A stretch of DNA of 64,000 nt from Sanderia malayensis (lineage: Eukaryota > Cnidaria > Scyphozoa > Semaeostomeae > Pelagiidae). Both the position numbers and the translations under genes were made by a program. The notes beneath the pieces are model-generated. The model was not told the origin of the DNA. It was given only the letters and a program-made list of their open reading frames with translations, and did not search any database. Below are positions 12,600-23,788 of the stretch, piece by piece. Every line of letters starts with the position of its first letter. The first letter of the stretch is position 1. Location of the stretch: positions 186,001-250,000 of the forward strand of contig RQOL01000906.1 in NCBI GenBank assembly GCA_013076295.1, in the 5' to 3' direction.

Positions 12600-13145
12600 T
12601 GTGCTTGAAAACTTTCACATCTTCAAAATGATACACCTTTTCTTCAAAGGAAAAATTTCATTGTGATGTTTCTGCGGATGTGTTTCTAGATAATACATCT
12701 GATTTCACATTTTCTTGTCCATGGACATACTGAATAGAGGAGTTGAACTCTTGCAGCTCTGCAATACATCTGCCAAATTTACAGCGGGGGTCTTTCTAGT
12801 TACGTAAATGCTTCAACGGGTTGTGGTCTGATTTAATAATAAAAGGGGTCCCAGCTAAATAGACCCGCCAATGACGAGTGGCAAGAATTAAAGCAAAAAC
12901 CTCTTTCATAGTAGCCGACCAGTTTTGTTGTGACTGTTGTAATGCTGTAAAATATAAGCGACCGGGTGTAATTCATAATTGTCAGCCTTTTGTGACAAAA
13001 TCCCGCCAAAGGCGTAATTGCTGGCGTCTGCTTCAACAACGAATTCTTTTTGCAAGTTAGGAAATTTGAAGACTCGATCTAGTAATAACTGTTTTTTGAG
13101 TGCGTTTCGAACAGTTGCCGGTCCAAGCAAACGGGAATTTATCAC
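12600..13145 (-). pseudogene. Gypsy A RNase H domain
   Basis: The start reads FVVEADASNYAFGGILSQK with the first catalytic Asp, followed by LHPVAY. Further on, in other frames, come RHWRVYLAGTPFIIKSDHNP and a QYVHGQENVKSDVLSRN ending typical of gypsy RNase H. Frame changes near 12906 and stops near 12800 break it. Confidence 0.68.
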
Positions 13146-13149
13146 TTGT

Positions 13150-13678
13150 CTAACGATTCAACGGTTCAGCAATGTTTGCAAAGTCGCGAATAAATTTTCT
13201 GTAAAACCCTGCAAGGCCTAAGAATCCCTTGAGTTTCTTCGTTGTTGCGGGTTGCTTAAAATTGGAAATTGCTTCTGTTAAACGGGACTGAGGGCGAATA
13301 CCTGAGTTGCTCAAAACCAAAAAATCTACTTTACGAGTTGCAAACACACATTTTGAAGCACTAATATTATGTTTGATTCTCTAAATTTTTGAAAGACCAA
13401 TTTTAGGTTTTGCAAGCGTGCTTCAAAGGTGTTATTGAAAACTACAATGTTATCCATGTACGCTAGGACTCTTTCTGCTTGTAAGCCTCATATACTTATG
13501 TCCATCATTCTTCATATTCAGATACCAAAAGGCATCACGTTGAATTCGAATTTTACTCGCTGAATAGCAAATGCGGTTTTTTCTTTGTCCTCTTCTTTCA
13601 ATGGAATGGACCAGCATTTAAAGGTTGTCCAGTATTGAGCACCATGCATCTGATCTACAACATCCCGGATGTGAGGTA
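13150..13678 (-). pseudogene. Gypsy A reverse transcriptase, C-terminal part
   Basis: Going down the minus strand: HIRDVVDQMHGAQYWTT, EEDKEKTAFAIQRVKFEF, VMPFG, AYMDNIVVFN, then KKLKGFLGLAGFYRKFI. The YMDD box is YMDN (near 13455), so the second catalytic Asp is lost, and the first Asp region after YWTT is also altered. The upstream half of the domain lies about 1 kb away at 14719, so the gene was split by an insertion. Confidence 0.75.
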
Positions 13679-13766
13679 ATAGAGACGTATATCCTTTTTG
13701 GTTGCGTCGTTAATTATTCACTGACACCGCAGAGAATCACGAGAACAAGCCTTTGCTTTATAATTC

Positions 13767-13850
13767 GAATCATAATAATAATAATCATCATCATCATAAT
13801 CATAATTTACAACATAGTCATCATTACCATAAAATTCACAACATAGTTGT
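13767..13850. repeat. ATA/ATC trinucleotide microsatellite
   Basis: A run of AATAATAAT changing to ATCATCATC and degenerating into ATCATTACC-like words. Simple repeat; no other function seen. Confidence 0.8.
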
Positions 13851-13970
13851 TAGGTAATAATACGCAAATATATAAATGATATTATCAATTAAATTGAAAA
13901 GAGTTCACGACGAGATTGTGAGAGATGTGGCAAACGCATTTGTAAGGAACAAAGTGCAAGTAGAGGGGCA

Positions 13971-14155
13971 GGGTACGCAAAGCCCTGACTCGGAATGCAA
14001 CGGGATACGCGAGGCCCCGCTTTGTTTTGACATATTTTCACGTTGAGGTACGCGAGGCTCCTGGCATTTTATGACGTACGCGAGGCATTGCGATTAAGTT
14101 GTACGGGGTACGCGAGGCCCCGATTCCAAACAATAACGAGGTACGCGACGCCCCG
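13971..14155 (+). repeat. Cluster of six spaced GC-rich repeats
   Basis: A motif close to GGGTACGCGAGGCCCCG occurs at about 13971, 14002, 14045, 14073, 14105 and 14138, that is every 28-43 bp. The intervening sequences are not related to each other and are AT-richer. Copies at 14002 and 14105 fit best; the others have one to several changes. The cluster stands out by GC content from its surroundings. It could be a protein-binding array or the remains of a minisatellite. Confidence 0.75.
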
Positions 14156-14718
14156 TCAATATGAAGTGCTGAGCACCTTTGCCAGTTCCTGCAAAGTTTG
14201 GCGTCTCAGATGTATTGCAACTTTGAGCTAATCAATTGGTTTTTGAGAGGTAACTCGTACGACCTTGATCACACCTCCATCTGGATAGGGAGGTGGGTGG
14301 CTAAATTTGCTTGCCTGATTTGCTCAATAGAAACTATGTATATGTTGCTTTGTTTTTGAATTGTTGCTATTTGAAATTATTGCATTGTCTTATAAAGGGA
14401 ATTTTTTGAGTGGTGATTTGCATAATTTAATTAGCTTTTCGCTGGTTAGCCTGCTGTGTTTGGACCTCTTATTGGTTTATTGTTCTTCTTACCTTCATCA
14501 AGCTGAAATTAGATACTGCAGCATCGCTATGCGTGATACTTTACAATTGGTGCCAGATAAAAATAGCTTGCCTGTGTCAAGGAATCTACGCACCCTTGGT
14601 GAGGCCCTGTTAATTTGGTTGTTGATTAGTATCAAAGCCCAGTCTCGCGATATGGAACATCCGGGCCTAATTAGCTAAAGTTAATAAATTTCTAACTTAA
14701 TTAACTAACATTTTATAC

Positions 14719-15118
14719 CTGGAAAATCACAAACGAATTGAGTAGAGTTGTCTTTCTTGTTAACTAAAAAAAATGATGAGTTCCAAGGGGAAGACAAGGG
14801 GCGAATGATACCATTGCACAGTATTTCTTTAACCTGTTTGTCGATTTCGTTATGTCAAGCATGTGGCACTCTGTGAGGTTTCTTATTCACTGGTAAGGTA
14901 TCTTCAGTAATAATTCGGTGCGTCATGTTTTTAACCAAGGCTGGCTTTTTTGGGTTCGAAGCTAATATTCCCTGGTGGTCTTTGATGAGCGAATAAACTC
15001 GTTGCTGTTTCAAGTGCTAATGCAACGAAAGTTGACATATCGATTTTTTTATTTTGAATGAAAGCCAAATATGTACTGATCAGTTTGGTGCAATTTTGAC
15101 GTGCATCTGACAAGTATA
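14719..15118 (-). pseudogene. Gypsy A pol: linker and RT N-terminal part
   Basis: The minus strand reads VYSLIKDHQGILASNPKKP, then NMTHRIITEDTLPVNKKPHR, then a stop, EIDKQVKEILCNGIIRP and LVNKKDNSTQFVCDF. This is the standard gypsy pre-RT region and first RT motifs. Upstream the text fades near 15118. It continues, after the 1-kb insertion, at 13678. Confidence 0.72.
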
Positions 15119-15130
15119 AGTTACTTTAAT

Positions 15131-16538
15131 TTCACCTTGAATCAGGCCACCTTTTGCGAAAAATATCGCAACGCTGTGACGTCACAGTGATGACCCAAAA
15201 TATTTTTCCCAATGGAAGTCAATGGGTTTTTTCGACCGTCGTCTGGTTTTTTTTTTTAATAGCTCCACTCAGGGTGGGAATATTTGAGCTCCGGCTGAAC
15301 CACTATAAGGGCAAATCTTTTAGCCGTCGTTCTGAAAACAATTTGTGTCATTTTGTGTACAGTTAGAGACACAATTTAAGTTTGAAAATGGGCACCTCCG
15401 AAAATATGTGACGTCATTCCGCGTCGCCAATGTTGCTTCGAGTTGCTGTGGAACGACACGTAGCCCTGATTTGGCTTAACCCAGGTCTTCTTCTTTGTAA
15501 TAACTTAATTTAACTTAAAATTACAGACATTGAATTGCTTTTAGAAACTTTAGAAATTAAAATTCATTCGATAACACCCCAAAAAGCTCAAATCTTCTGA
15601 CATTTGTTTTGGTCGGCTCGGGCCTAAGCACTCTTCGCCCGGAGTGGTAAAGAAACTGAGAGTCACACGGGTTGGGTTACGAGCTTGTTTACAGCCTCTA
15701 TTGCAGGAATAGAGTTTGATTTTAGCTTTAATCTCATCTTTAAAATCTTTCACAATATCTCTCTTTACTTCAAAGCAAAAATGAACGCTATAATGGAAAA
15801 AATCCTGCTATCCTGTTCGATGGGTGCAAATGATGTCTGTCTCCTGAACTCCTTAAAAAGACCTTGTTCTGTTTGATTGGTTTTTAAATACTATCATTAA
15901 CATTATGAAACGATACTTTTTCGCAACACTGAGTAATCGTACAATTGTCTCCGTTATATATCTCTACGACATGTAAATAGTTCTATGATTCATTTGCTCC
16001 CGAGATACCCGTCATGTGTGTGCTCGCCCACAGCTCGCCATGTCATGTCGAATTTCAATAGAAGAAAGCCTACTTGACGTTGCAGACACAACGTTTGATG
16101 ACATCACAGTTGTGTTTTGCTTCCCATGAAAAAGGTCAAGATTGCCTACTTTGAAGGTTAATAGAGAAAAAAGTATACATAATTTGCAAATTTTATTTGC
16201 GCCACGTTAATCAGTGCATTGAAATCTATAGATTTTTGAAATAAAAACACCATGTAAAAATTCGATGCATTAGCACTTTAACGACAGATCAGTCGGAACG
16301 AACAATCGGATACCAAGACCGAGGAACGTTCCTCCATAACCTGTTGACAAGTGCTATGAGTAAGGGAGAGTTTACCAATGCACTTGCGACTGCTGAAAAC
16401 GACGAGATGGTCACCTGTATTATCTATAGCAGCGTTATCTGAAATACTCCGTGAAGATTCAGAATAACTCTGCAACGCATAGCATAAATTCCTAGTGTTT
16501 GAACCAGTTTGTGTGGTTCCAAACCCATCGAGAGCATT
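15131..16538. other. Non-coding stretch left of gypsy B
   Basis: No recognised gene. It includes GTGACGTCAC-like palindromes near 15176 and TGACGTCAT near 15409. It is probably the left part of an older insertion into gypsy A that was itself split by gypsy B, with 24029-25410 as the right part; this rests only on position and a shared CTTTAATTT word at the outer edges. Confidence 0.35.
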
Positions 16539-16604
16539 TGTAGCAAAGCGGGATAGAATAAAACACAGAGAAAACACGTCTGTATGATTGTGCTGCTTTT
16601 CTAA
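16539..16604 (-). repeat. Gypsy B 3' LTR, distal piece
   Basis: Matches 23789-23854 of the other LTR, starting TGTAGCAAAGCGGG. It is cut off at 16604 by the inserted DNA transposon and continues at 18838. Confidence 0.9.
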
Positions 16605-18830
16605 AGGTGCCCACTTCATGCCATCCCTCAGAATTACCTTCGTGACGTCATTGAAAAAAGCGAATACGAAAATTTTCTGTCAATCACCGACGGATAGCCG
16701 ACGGGGATGACCGGCAATTTCTTTCTCGGGGATTCGACCTGAGCTATGACCTCAGCTACGAAAAATTCAAAATTTTGGCAGGAATATTTTTGACAATGGC
16801 GGCCCATTTTCTCAATTGATATTCATGTTCGGTTTTTAGAATTTTATTATTGCTGTAAATATTAGTTCAGTATTTTTTCCCGGAATTTCAATCATTTTAA
16901 GAGCTAGACTATAGACGATATCAAAATTAAGCCCTTTGTGCCCAGCTGTGGCTAAAGTGTGAGAGGGGTGATGGAGGAAGGGGCTGTTTTTGAATTTTTT
17001 AATAGTGTTGAGTTGGCCACAAATGCTGTATCAAGAGAAAGAGACTGCAACCTTTGCAGTGTAGAGACATGACAAGAGTTTTAGGAATAGGTACATGTTT
17101 TTTACTTTATAAGAAAGTTCAGAACAACCCCACCCGTACTAAAACTTTCTTTTTCTTAGCAGTTTTATAAAAAATATGTATACCTAAATACTTTTGAGTA
17201 AAGTAATTTAAATCATGAGGACGATTTACTATCACCCAATTTCTTTCTATTTAAATATTAAAACAATAAAGCATTGTTGAACAAAAGCTACATTTTACAT
17301 TTAATTTTAAAGTATATAATTTATACCAAATGAAAACTGCTATACCAGATAATTTATTTAATAACAAAACTATAGACAGGTCAAGAATAAAAACCAGGCT
17401 TGGTTTTACAAGCTGGCTTTCCTACGATATAATGTTTCACTAGATGCTAGATTCATTTCAATGCAAGTTAAAAATGTTATTAACTGTGACAGGGTTGAAA
17501 AATCATCAAAAATATACTGCATATACATGCATAGTATCACAGTATATCTAGCAATGCATGTATATTTGTGAAAATACACATTTTTTATTGACAATTCCCT
17601 GTCAAGGGGTCTTTGAAAGGGACATTTGATGGAGTTGCATAAATCCAAAATTAATTCATCATAGAAGGCAAAATGCTTATAAACGTTGACTCTTTCCACA
17701 AAAATTTATTTAACAAATAATATTTGATAAAGTCTAAATTTATAAAAGTTAATTCATGAAACACACAAGTTCATTTCATTTTCATTATACGGAACATTGG
17801 GCTGTCTTGTTTTTGAATGATTCTTTTAAAAAAGCCTTTCAAATAGACGTAGTATGTTTATGTTTTAACGTACATACAAATGGTTGTTGTCTATCTCTGA
17901 TGGGCTTTTTGCAAAGAGAAGCTAATCTAATTTGCTATGTTTCATGATGCACACAAATGGGCTGTTTTGCAGTTTTGTTTGGATAGGTTCTGTGCAAACT
18001 TCATTCAGTAGGTATGGTTTTAGGGTACAGACTGTATATATAATAGTATTAAATCATTTCCCACTTTTTGATAACAAAATCATCGTTCCATTTAGTACTG
18101 CACTGCATGGACAAAAGAACTCAACAGTCCCACATCTACAGTATTTAAAATTAAAACATATCAAAAATCCAACATATCAAAAACATATAATGTTAGCTAG
18201 GGCCTAGCCAGCAGCTATTTTTGGTCAAGCAAACTGTTCTTCTCTAAAAGCCTACTGAGGCAGTGATAAACAATCAGCGACTTTGCTTTCATACGCTCTT
18301 GCTACAATAGGGGACAAAAGTCGTGGGACACCCAGGATTTTAGCAAGTTTTACACGCATACTTCATCCCCCTCCCCCCCATAACAATGTTGTTTGTAGAG
18401 GCGGTGTTTTTCAATATCGCCGAAATTCTTTTGGCCCGACGACAAGAAAGGACTGGCGCACAAGACAACATTGTTTTGGGGGGAGTGGGGGGGTCGCATT
18501 CTGCTCACAGAGAACAAAGTGTGCAGAAGCACAGCATTATGGGATGAAATTTTCAGGTGTCCCAAGGACTTTTGTCCCCTATTGTAGCATCGTTTGCGCT
18601 GAACTTGTTTTTGTCTTCACTGGCATTGAAAAGCTTAGTGAAGGTGAAATGACAAAAAATCCACCGCCATTGTGAAAGTTTGTGCAGCTCCGTCGGTCTC
18701 CGGTCGGTGCTGGCTGTTATTCCCTCGCACTCGCACCGCACAATCGTTAACAAAAACTATACTCGGTCGGGACGAAAATAAAGGTGACGTAACAAAGGTA
18801 ATTCTGAGGGATGGCATGAAGTGGGCACCT
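16605..18830. mobile_element. 2.2-kb DNA transposon inserted in the gypsy B LTR
   Basis: The left end AGGTGCCCACTTCATGCC is mirrored at the right end GGCATGAAGTGGGCACCT, with near-perfect inversion over about 36 bp. With these ends the flanking word TTTCTAA (16598-16604 and 18831-18837) is a 7-bp target duplication; depending on where the end is drawn it can be 5, 7 or 9 bp. Removing the element plus one duplication restores a 240-bp LTR that matches its partner. I see no transposase: it is non-autonomous. Superfamily not assigned. It contains a TA-flanked MITE at 18305-18584. Confidence 0.85.
18305..18584. mobile_element. Tc1/mariner-style MITE, 280 bp
   Basis: Ends CAATAGGGGACAAAAGTC and its inverse at 18567-18584 form terminal inverted repeats of about 28 bp, flanked on both sides by TA. 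A TA duplication and this size fit non-autonomous Tc1/mariner elements. The interior has an imperfect inverted arrangement of a C-run (about 18366-18379) and a G-run, GGGGGGAGTGGGGGGG at 18478-18493. It sits inside the 2.2-kb transposon. Confidence 0.8.
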
Positions 18831-18837
18831 TTTCTAA

Positions 18838-19011
18838 ATCTGATCCGAATTCTAAGTTACATACAACGACATTAAGATTACTGGTTAATTAGGTTACATA
18901 AATCAATGTGACAGGTCAGCGTGTTACTAGGCGCTTGCTAACTGTTATAATTTTTAATTACTAAATGATAATTTATTTGACCTAGCAACATATAAACACG
19001 TAAACACTACA
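18838..19011 (-). repeat. Gypsy B 3' LTR, proximal piece
   Basis: Continues the LTR from 16604 and matches 23855-24028 with a few differences, ending CACTACA. The polypurine tract lies directly outside. Confidence 0.9.
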
Positions 19012-19027
19012 CCTTCCCTCTCCTTTT
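19012..19027 (-). promoter_or_regulatory. Gypsy B polypurine tract
   Basis: On the minus strand AAAAGGAGAGGGAAGG abuts the LTR start TGTAGTG. This is the expected primer for second-strand synthesis. Confidence 0.85.
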
Positions 19028-19035
19028 AATTAAAA

Positions 19036-20380
19036 TCAATAGGTTATAAAATCACCATAACGTAAGGGTGGATTTATGTTCTGACGAAGATTAGGGGGCC
19101 TTACATTAGGAACATGGTTCTCCCTAGTTAAATCACGATCTTCTGCTATACCATCGACTATAGTAAAATCTGGTGTCTCTGGGGTTGGGCAAATCGTTCG
19201 GCCCTGTTGTGAGGTAGGGACAGATAGTTTTAATTGATTATGGTGCACGACAATATCTTTTCCCGCTGGAGATCTTATCTTATAGTTGACACCGGTTCTT
19301 TGTTGAACGACATACGGTCCGACCCACTTCCGCCCGAATTTCGACTTTTTGGGTCTTTTTAGCCACACCGTGTTGCCTGGTTCAATAGGGATCCAATTCC
19401 TCTCTCTTCCGTCATAATCTCTAGCCTGTTTAGCTTTCGCTTTTAACTGAGCTTGCTGTGCTAGGAATTGGGACTTTCGGACTGAGTTACGAAGAAACTG
19501 AATGTGCTCAGACTGACTACGGGGGTCCCGAAGGGGTAGCCCCAAATCTAATTCAATAGGTGTACGTGCTACTCTACCAAAAACAAGCTCAAAGGGAGAG
19601 AATCCTGTTGTTTCGTGACGGCTAGTGTTATACGCAAATACAGCCTGATCAATATGCAGAACAACTATCTGGGTGGTCGGCAACAAAGGTTGAAAAGATT
19701 TCCTGTAAAGTCCTGTTTTGCCGCTCAACCTGTCCATCACTTTGTGGGTGGTATGCCGTTTTTCTCGTTTTTAGAATGCCCGTGACATCGCAAAGATGCT
19801 TAATCAAATGACTTTCAAAATTAGCATCCTGGTCCGAGTGAAGTACGCGCGGGGGTCCAAAACGTGAAAACACACGAGAAACTAAAAGATTTGCAACCGT
19901 TTGTGCCTTCTGATCTTTAGTGGCAAAAACTTCACACCATTTCGTAAAGTGATCGCCGAGCACAAGAATATGTTTATTCCCTCTGGCGGTTTCAGGGAGG
20001 GGCCCCATGTAGTCCATGGCCCAAAATACAAATGGTTCGCTGAAAATATTCGACTGCAATGGGGCTTGCCCTTGTTTTCGCATATATTTGCTTTGTTGGC
20101 ATTCAGTGCAGGATAAAATATAAGAGTGTACGTGATCTTGCATTCGTGGCCAGTAAAAACGCTTCTTGAGGCGCCCTAAAGTACGTGTAATGCCCATGTG
20201 ACCCCCTGAAGGACCCGAATGTACACTGGTAAGTACTTGGGTGACCAAAAGAGATAGTGAGACAATGACCCGTCGCGGGAGTCCAGTATTCAAAGGGGTA
20301 TAGCGAACAAGTAGGCCATCGACAACGTGTAATTCATTCCAACAATTCCAATATGCCGCAGTTGAGGGTCGTCTTTCCAT
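19036..20380 (-). pseudogene. Gypsy B integrase and pol C-terminus
   Basis: 20380-19649 carries the HHCC domain (GGHMGITRTLGRLKKRFYWP, then CTECQQSK), the first catalytic Asp in WAMDYMGPLPE, the second in LHSDQDANFES and the Glu in SDGQVERQNRTL. A frameshift near 19665 moves the rest into another frame (19740-19036), which reads AVFAYNTSRHETTGFSPFEL and the GPY/F module (WVGPYVVQQRTGVNYKI) and ends near the polypurine tract. All catalytic residues are present; only the shift breaks it. A second shift near 20355 separates it from the RNase H/linker frame upstream. Confidence 0.88.
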
Positions 20381-20620
20381 GCGAAAAAAGGCGGCTTTGG
20401 CATATAATTACGTTTAAACTGTATGACTGACTGGATTTCACGGTCTTGTTGTTGCTCCTTTTGTACATTGCAGTCAGATGTAAGTTGCACAAAACAGATA
20501 GAATGTGAAGCAGTTGCTTGAACAGGGGTAGGAGATCGATCCGTGGGAAATTTAAGCCCAAAACGAGACAGAGCATCGGCATTGGCATTTTCTGAACCAT
20601 TCCGATGCTGAACAGTAAAA

Positions 20621-22816
20621 TCAAATTCCTAACCAATTCATAACCCACCTAGCAAGTCGACCTTTGGGCTCCAAGGAATGAAGCCACGCAAGGGCACGAT
20701 TATCAGTAAGAAGCTGAAAGGGTTTTCCCAGCAGATAAACACGAAAAGTTTGCGTTGCAAAAACGACTGCCAAAGCCTCTTTTTCCATAGCAGAATAATC
20801 TTTCTCACGGTCATGCAATGCTCGACTCGCATAGCTGATCACATGTTCATTACCATAAGAATCTTTCTGTGCCAAAACGGCACCTAAACCCTGATCGGAA
20901 GCATCTGTTTGAACAATAAATTCTTGGTCAAGTTGAGGGTAGGATAAAACTGGGGCAGAGCATAATAGCTCTTTTAAAGTAGAAAAAGCAGTTTGATGAT
21001 AGGAACTCCACACAAAGTTAGAATCTTTTCTTGTTAATGCAGTCAAGGGGGCAGCAACAGTGGCAAAGTTAGGAATAAATTTACGATAATAACCCGCCAG
21101 GCCAAGAAATGATCTGACTTGTTCAAGGCTAGCTGGAGAAGGCAATTCAGATAAAGCTGTGATTTTAGCAAGATCAGTGTGAATACCCTCAGCTGAGACA
21201 GCAAAACAGCACTTAATGGCCTTTACTATTAAATTATAATGGCGTAATCGAGCTAAAACCTGTTCTAAGCGGACACAATGTTGTTGAATACCCTTAGACG
21301 GAATAATAATGTCATCAAAATAGCAAAGGCAGCTGTCATAATTGAGACCAGACATAACAATTTGCATAGCTCGATCGAAAGATGCAGGTGCACCAGATAA
21401 CCCAAAAGGGACACGTAGAAATTCCCAGCTACCGGAGGGGGTGACAAAAGCAGTTTTCTCTCTGTCTTGAGGATCAACACTAAGTTGCCAATAGCCGCTT
21501 CGCAAATCAAGGGTCGTAAACATATCGTAACCTTGTAAGGCATCCAGTAAATCATCCACCCGAGGCAAGGGGCGAGCCTTTTTAGTAACCGAATTTAGCT
21601 TTCGATAATCTACACAAAAACGATAGCTGCCATCCTTTTTACGAACAAGAGCATTGGGGGAAGCCCAGGGGCTGTGGCTGGCTTGAATAATTCCTTGGTC
21701 CAGCATTTCCTGGATTTGACGGTTAGTTTCTTGGCGATAAGCATAAGGGAGGCGACGAGCACGTTGCCGCATGGGGGGCGAGTCACCCGTATCAATACGA
21801 TGTGTTATAACAGAGGTGTGACCCAATGTAGGTTCAAAAACATCAGTATAGTTGCACAACGTGGTAAACAAAGTATCTCGATCAGATGGAGAAAGGGTAG
21901 GACTTAAGGCAGCAGACAATTCAGCAGCAAGGTTGTTGGATGACTGGAAAGTGCCACCCACAAGAGCTTGTTCAGATAGCATGGTCTTTTCAGGACATAT
22001 TTGCTCACTGACAGGACAAAAACTGGCAATATGCTCGCCTTTCTGCAATTCACAGGCCTTGGTACTGGTATTAACTAGCCTCACAGGAACATTGCGATGC
22101 TGTGCGGTGCATACTGAATACGCTGGACATAAACTAGAGTGGCTAAGCTCAGTAGAAAGTGGTGTTACCATACCTAAAGTATCACGAGTACTACGAGGAA
22201 CGCTAGCGACTAAAAGAACTTCACTGCGAGCGGGAATACAAATACTGTTGACTAGACAAAGAGGAACAGGACCACGATGAACAGATTGCTCAAAAACAAA
22301 ACATGCCGAATCAAAATCAGGGGAAGGAATATTTTTGCCCCCAGGTATAGGCGAAATGAGTGTTCGACCATGTGGACCAACAAGAAAGTAACCTGTGTCA
22401 GAGACAATTATGTTTAAGTGGTGGGAAGCTAGAAAATCCCAACCCAAAATGCATGTCATGGGCGGTAACATATTGTCGCACACAATAAAAGGAACTTGAT
22501 AAGATGGGCCAGTGTCTGAGAATTTAATGTCCCCAACAAATTGGCCTTTTGAAGTTAATGATTGGCCAGTAACAGAAACACATTCATTGAAGCCACTGCT
22601 AACTATGGGAGGTTTACATGGCATGCTCGAGAAAGCAGCATAGCTAAAAATGGACCGCATAGATCCTGTATCAATCAAGGCATTGACGTGAAAGTCGTTA
22701 ACAAAACAATCAACAAGGGGCTGTGCAGGGTGGCTATGATTATTAGCAGTAACTCCAATAACAAAACGAGAGGGGTGATCGTCGCAGCCTACGACGCCAC
22801 CCCTTAATAGTTTAAA
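20621..22816 (-). pseudogene. Gypsy B protease, reverse transcriptase and RNase H
   Basis: Pol begins in the -1 frame relative to gag at the slippery site (22810-22816) and stays open to 20621. The protease has LIDTGSMRSIF (about 22678-22646). RT shows FTTLDLRSGYWQLSVDPQDR, VPFGLSGAPASF and the YFDD box in CYFDDIIIPSKG (about 21310). RNase H has FIVQTDASDQGLGAVLAQKD and LLTDNRALAWLHSLEP. A one-base insertion near 20625 shifts the frame right after WVMN, ending the open run; the linker continues in another frame (HRNGSENANADALS). Catalytic residues look intact, so the damage is recent. Confidence 0.9.
22772..22816 (-). promoter_or_regulatory. Programmed -1 ribosomal frameshift signal between gag and pol
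   Basis: On the minus strand the heptamer TTTAAAC (22816-22810) is in the correct gag phase (T TTA AAC). Four bases later in frame is the gag stop TAA (22806-22804). After a 6-nt spacer (TATTAA) comes a hairpin: GGGGTG (22803-22798) pairs with CACCCC (22777-22772), and inner GTCG pairs with CGAC around a 7-nt loop. Slipping back one base leads directly into the open pol frame. Slippery site, spacer and stem match the established eukaryotic -1 frameshift design; activity is inferred. Confidence 0.88.
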
Positions 22817-23766
22817 GAAGCACTTACATTTGATGTCGATTGGCCGGTAGTAGGCCTTGACAAATATCGATTATTAATATCATCAGTCCAATTGTTGGCA
22901 CATTGGGAAACTGAGTGGCCAAATCCTTCGCAAAGAGAGCATCTTGCACGGTGGTGTGGCACCCGCCTCTGTTGTCCTCCAAAACGTTGAAACTGTGGCT
23001 TCCTTGGACAATTCCTGGCAATATGGCCTGGCTCGTTGCAGAAGTAGCAAATAAACTGCCTTTGCATTTGTGAGGATGACGAAGACGGTTGTTGTTCCTT
23101 GATGGTAGGCCGTTACCTTTCTGCTGATAGAGCAGCAACAACAGCTTTTTGCTGCACCTGAAGCTCCTTCACAGCAGAAATCAACTCTTGCACAACAGGC
23201 TCGGGCTCTGACGGCGACTCCGCTGGGACAAGCGTCGTTGTGGCGGTACACGACATCTTGGATATTGACGCGTCAGAACGAACAGCCATAAACTGTTTCG
23301 AAAACGTGACCATTTCGTTTAATGATGGTACAGGATTGTGCTCCAGCAACTTGAACCGCATGGAATTCGCAAGGCCCTTCATAAATTGACGACCAAGAAG
23401 GGCGGCCTGAGCATCGGCGGTCAACGTTGGTTCGGCTTTTGCTAGCAGCTCTTGAAGTGCCCACAAGTATACTGAAGGGTCTTCGCCACTTCGTAGCATG
23501 CGTTCTCCGAATTCCGTATAATACGTTTCTCTGCGAATCGCGGGACACAAGGCAGCTGTCAAGTTTGCAATCAAATTCGGATAGGTGTCTCGTTGCTCAT
23601 CCGCGAGGGCATAGAAATGCGTTGCAGCAAGTCCACGAAGAAACGCTGGCAATTTCCTGAGTCTTTGTGGTTCTGTCCATCCATTTGCGTCAGCACAGAC
23701 TTCAAACTGGCGTAACCATATGCGAAAATCTCCTTGCTCGAACTTCTCAGGCAGAATTGCAGCCAT
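22804..23766 (-). pseudogene. Gypsy B gag (one internal stop)
   Basis: Starts with ATG at 23766, only a primer site away from the LTR, and reads MAAILPEKFEQGDFRIWLRQ, a typical gypsy capsid start. A single TAA at 23115-23113 interrupts it; the same frame then continues to the nucleocapsid with two zinc knuckles, CYFCNEPGHIARNC and CSLCEGFGHSVSQC (both CX2CX4HX4C), and ends at 22804. About 320 codons in total. The stop is most likely a point mutation, since frame and motifs continue undisturbed. Gag would form the particle and bind RNA. Confidence 0.88.
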
Positions 23767-23784
23767 ATCCCACCTCTGTCACCA
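23767..23784 (-). promoter_or_regulatory. Gypsy B primer-binding-site region
   Basis: The 18-nt TGGTGACAGAGGTGGGAT begins with the TGG expected opposite a tRNA CCA end and lies 4 nt inside the LTR. The gag ATG follows immediately, so the untranslated leader is very short. I cannot name the tRNA without a search. Confidence 0.7.
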
Positions 23785-23788
23785 AATT

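Larger units (their letters stand above)
13679..14718. mobile_element. About 1-kb insertion inside the gypsy A RT
   Basis: RT coding text stops at about 13678 and resumes at about 14719, with roughly 15-20 codons missing at the join. The inserted DNA has no recognisable protein. It contains an ATA/ATC trinucleotide run near 13767-13803 and the spaced GC-rich repeat cluster at 13971-14155. I did not find convincing terminal repeats, so the type of element is open. Confidence 0.5.

Noticed and set aside
13971..14155. CRISPR array
   Set aside because: Repeats are short (17-18 bp), imperfect and irregularly spaced, there is no cas gene, and the window is clearly eukaryotic.
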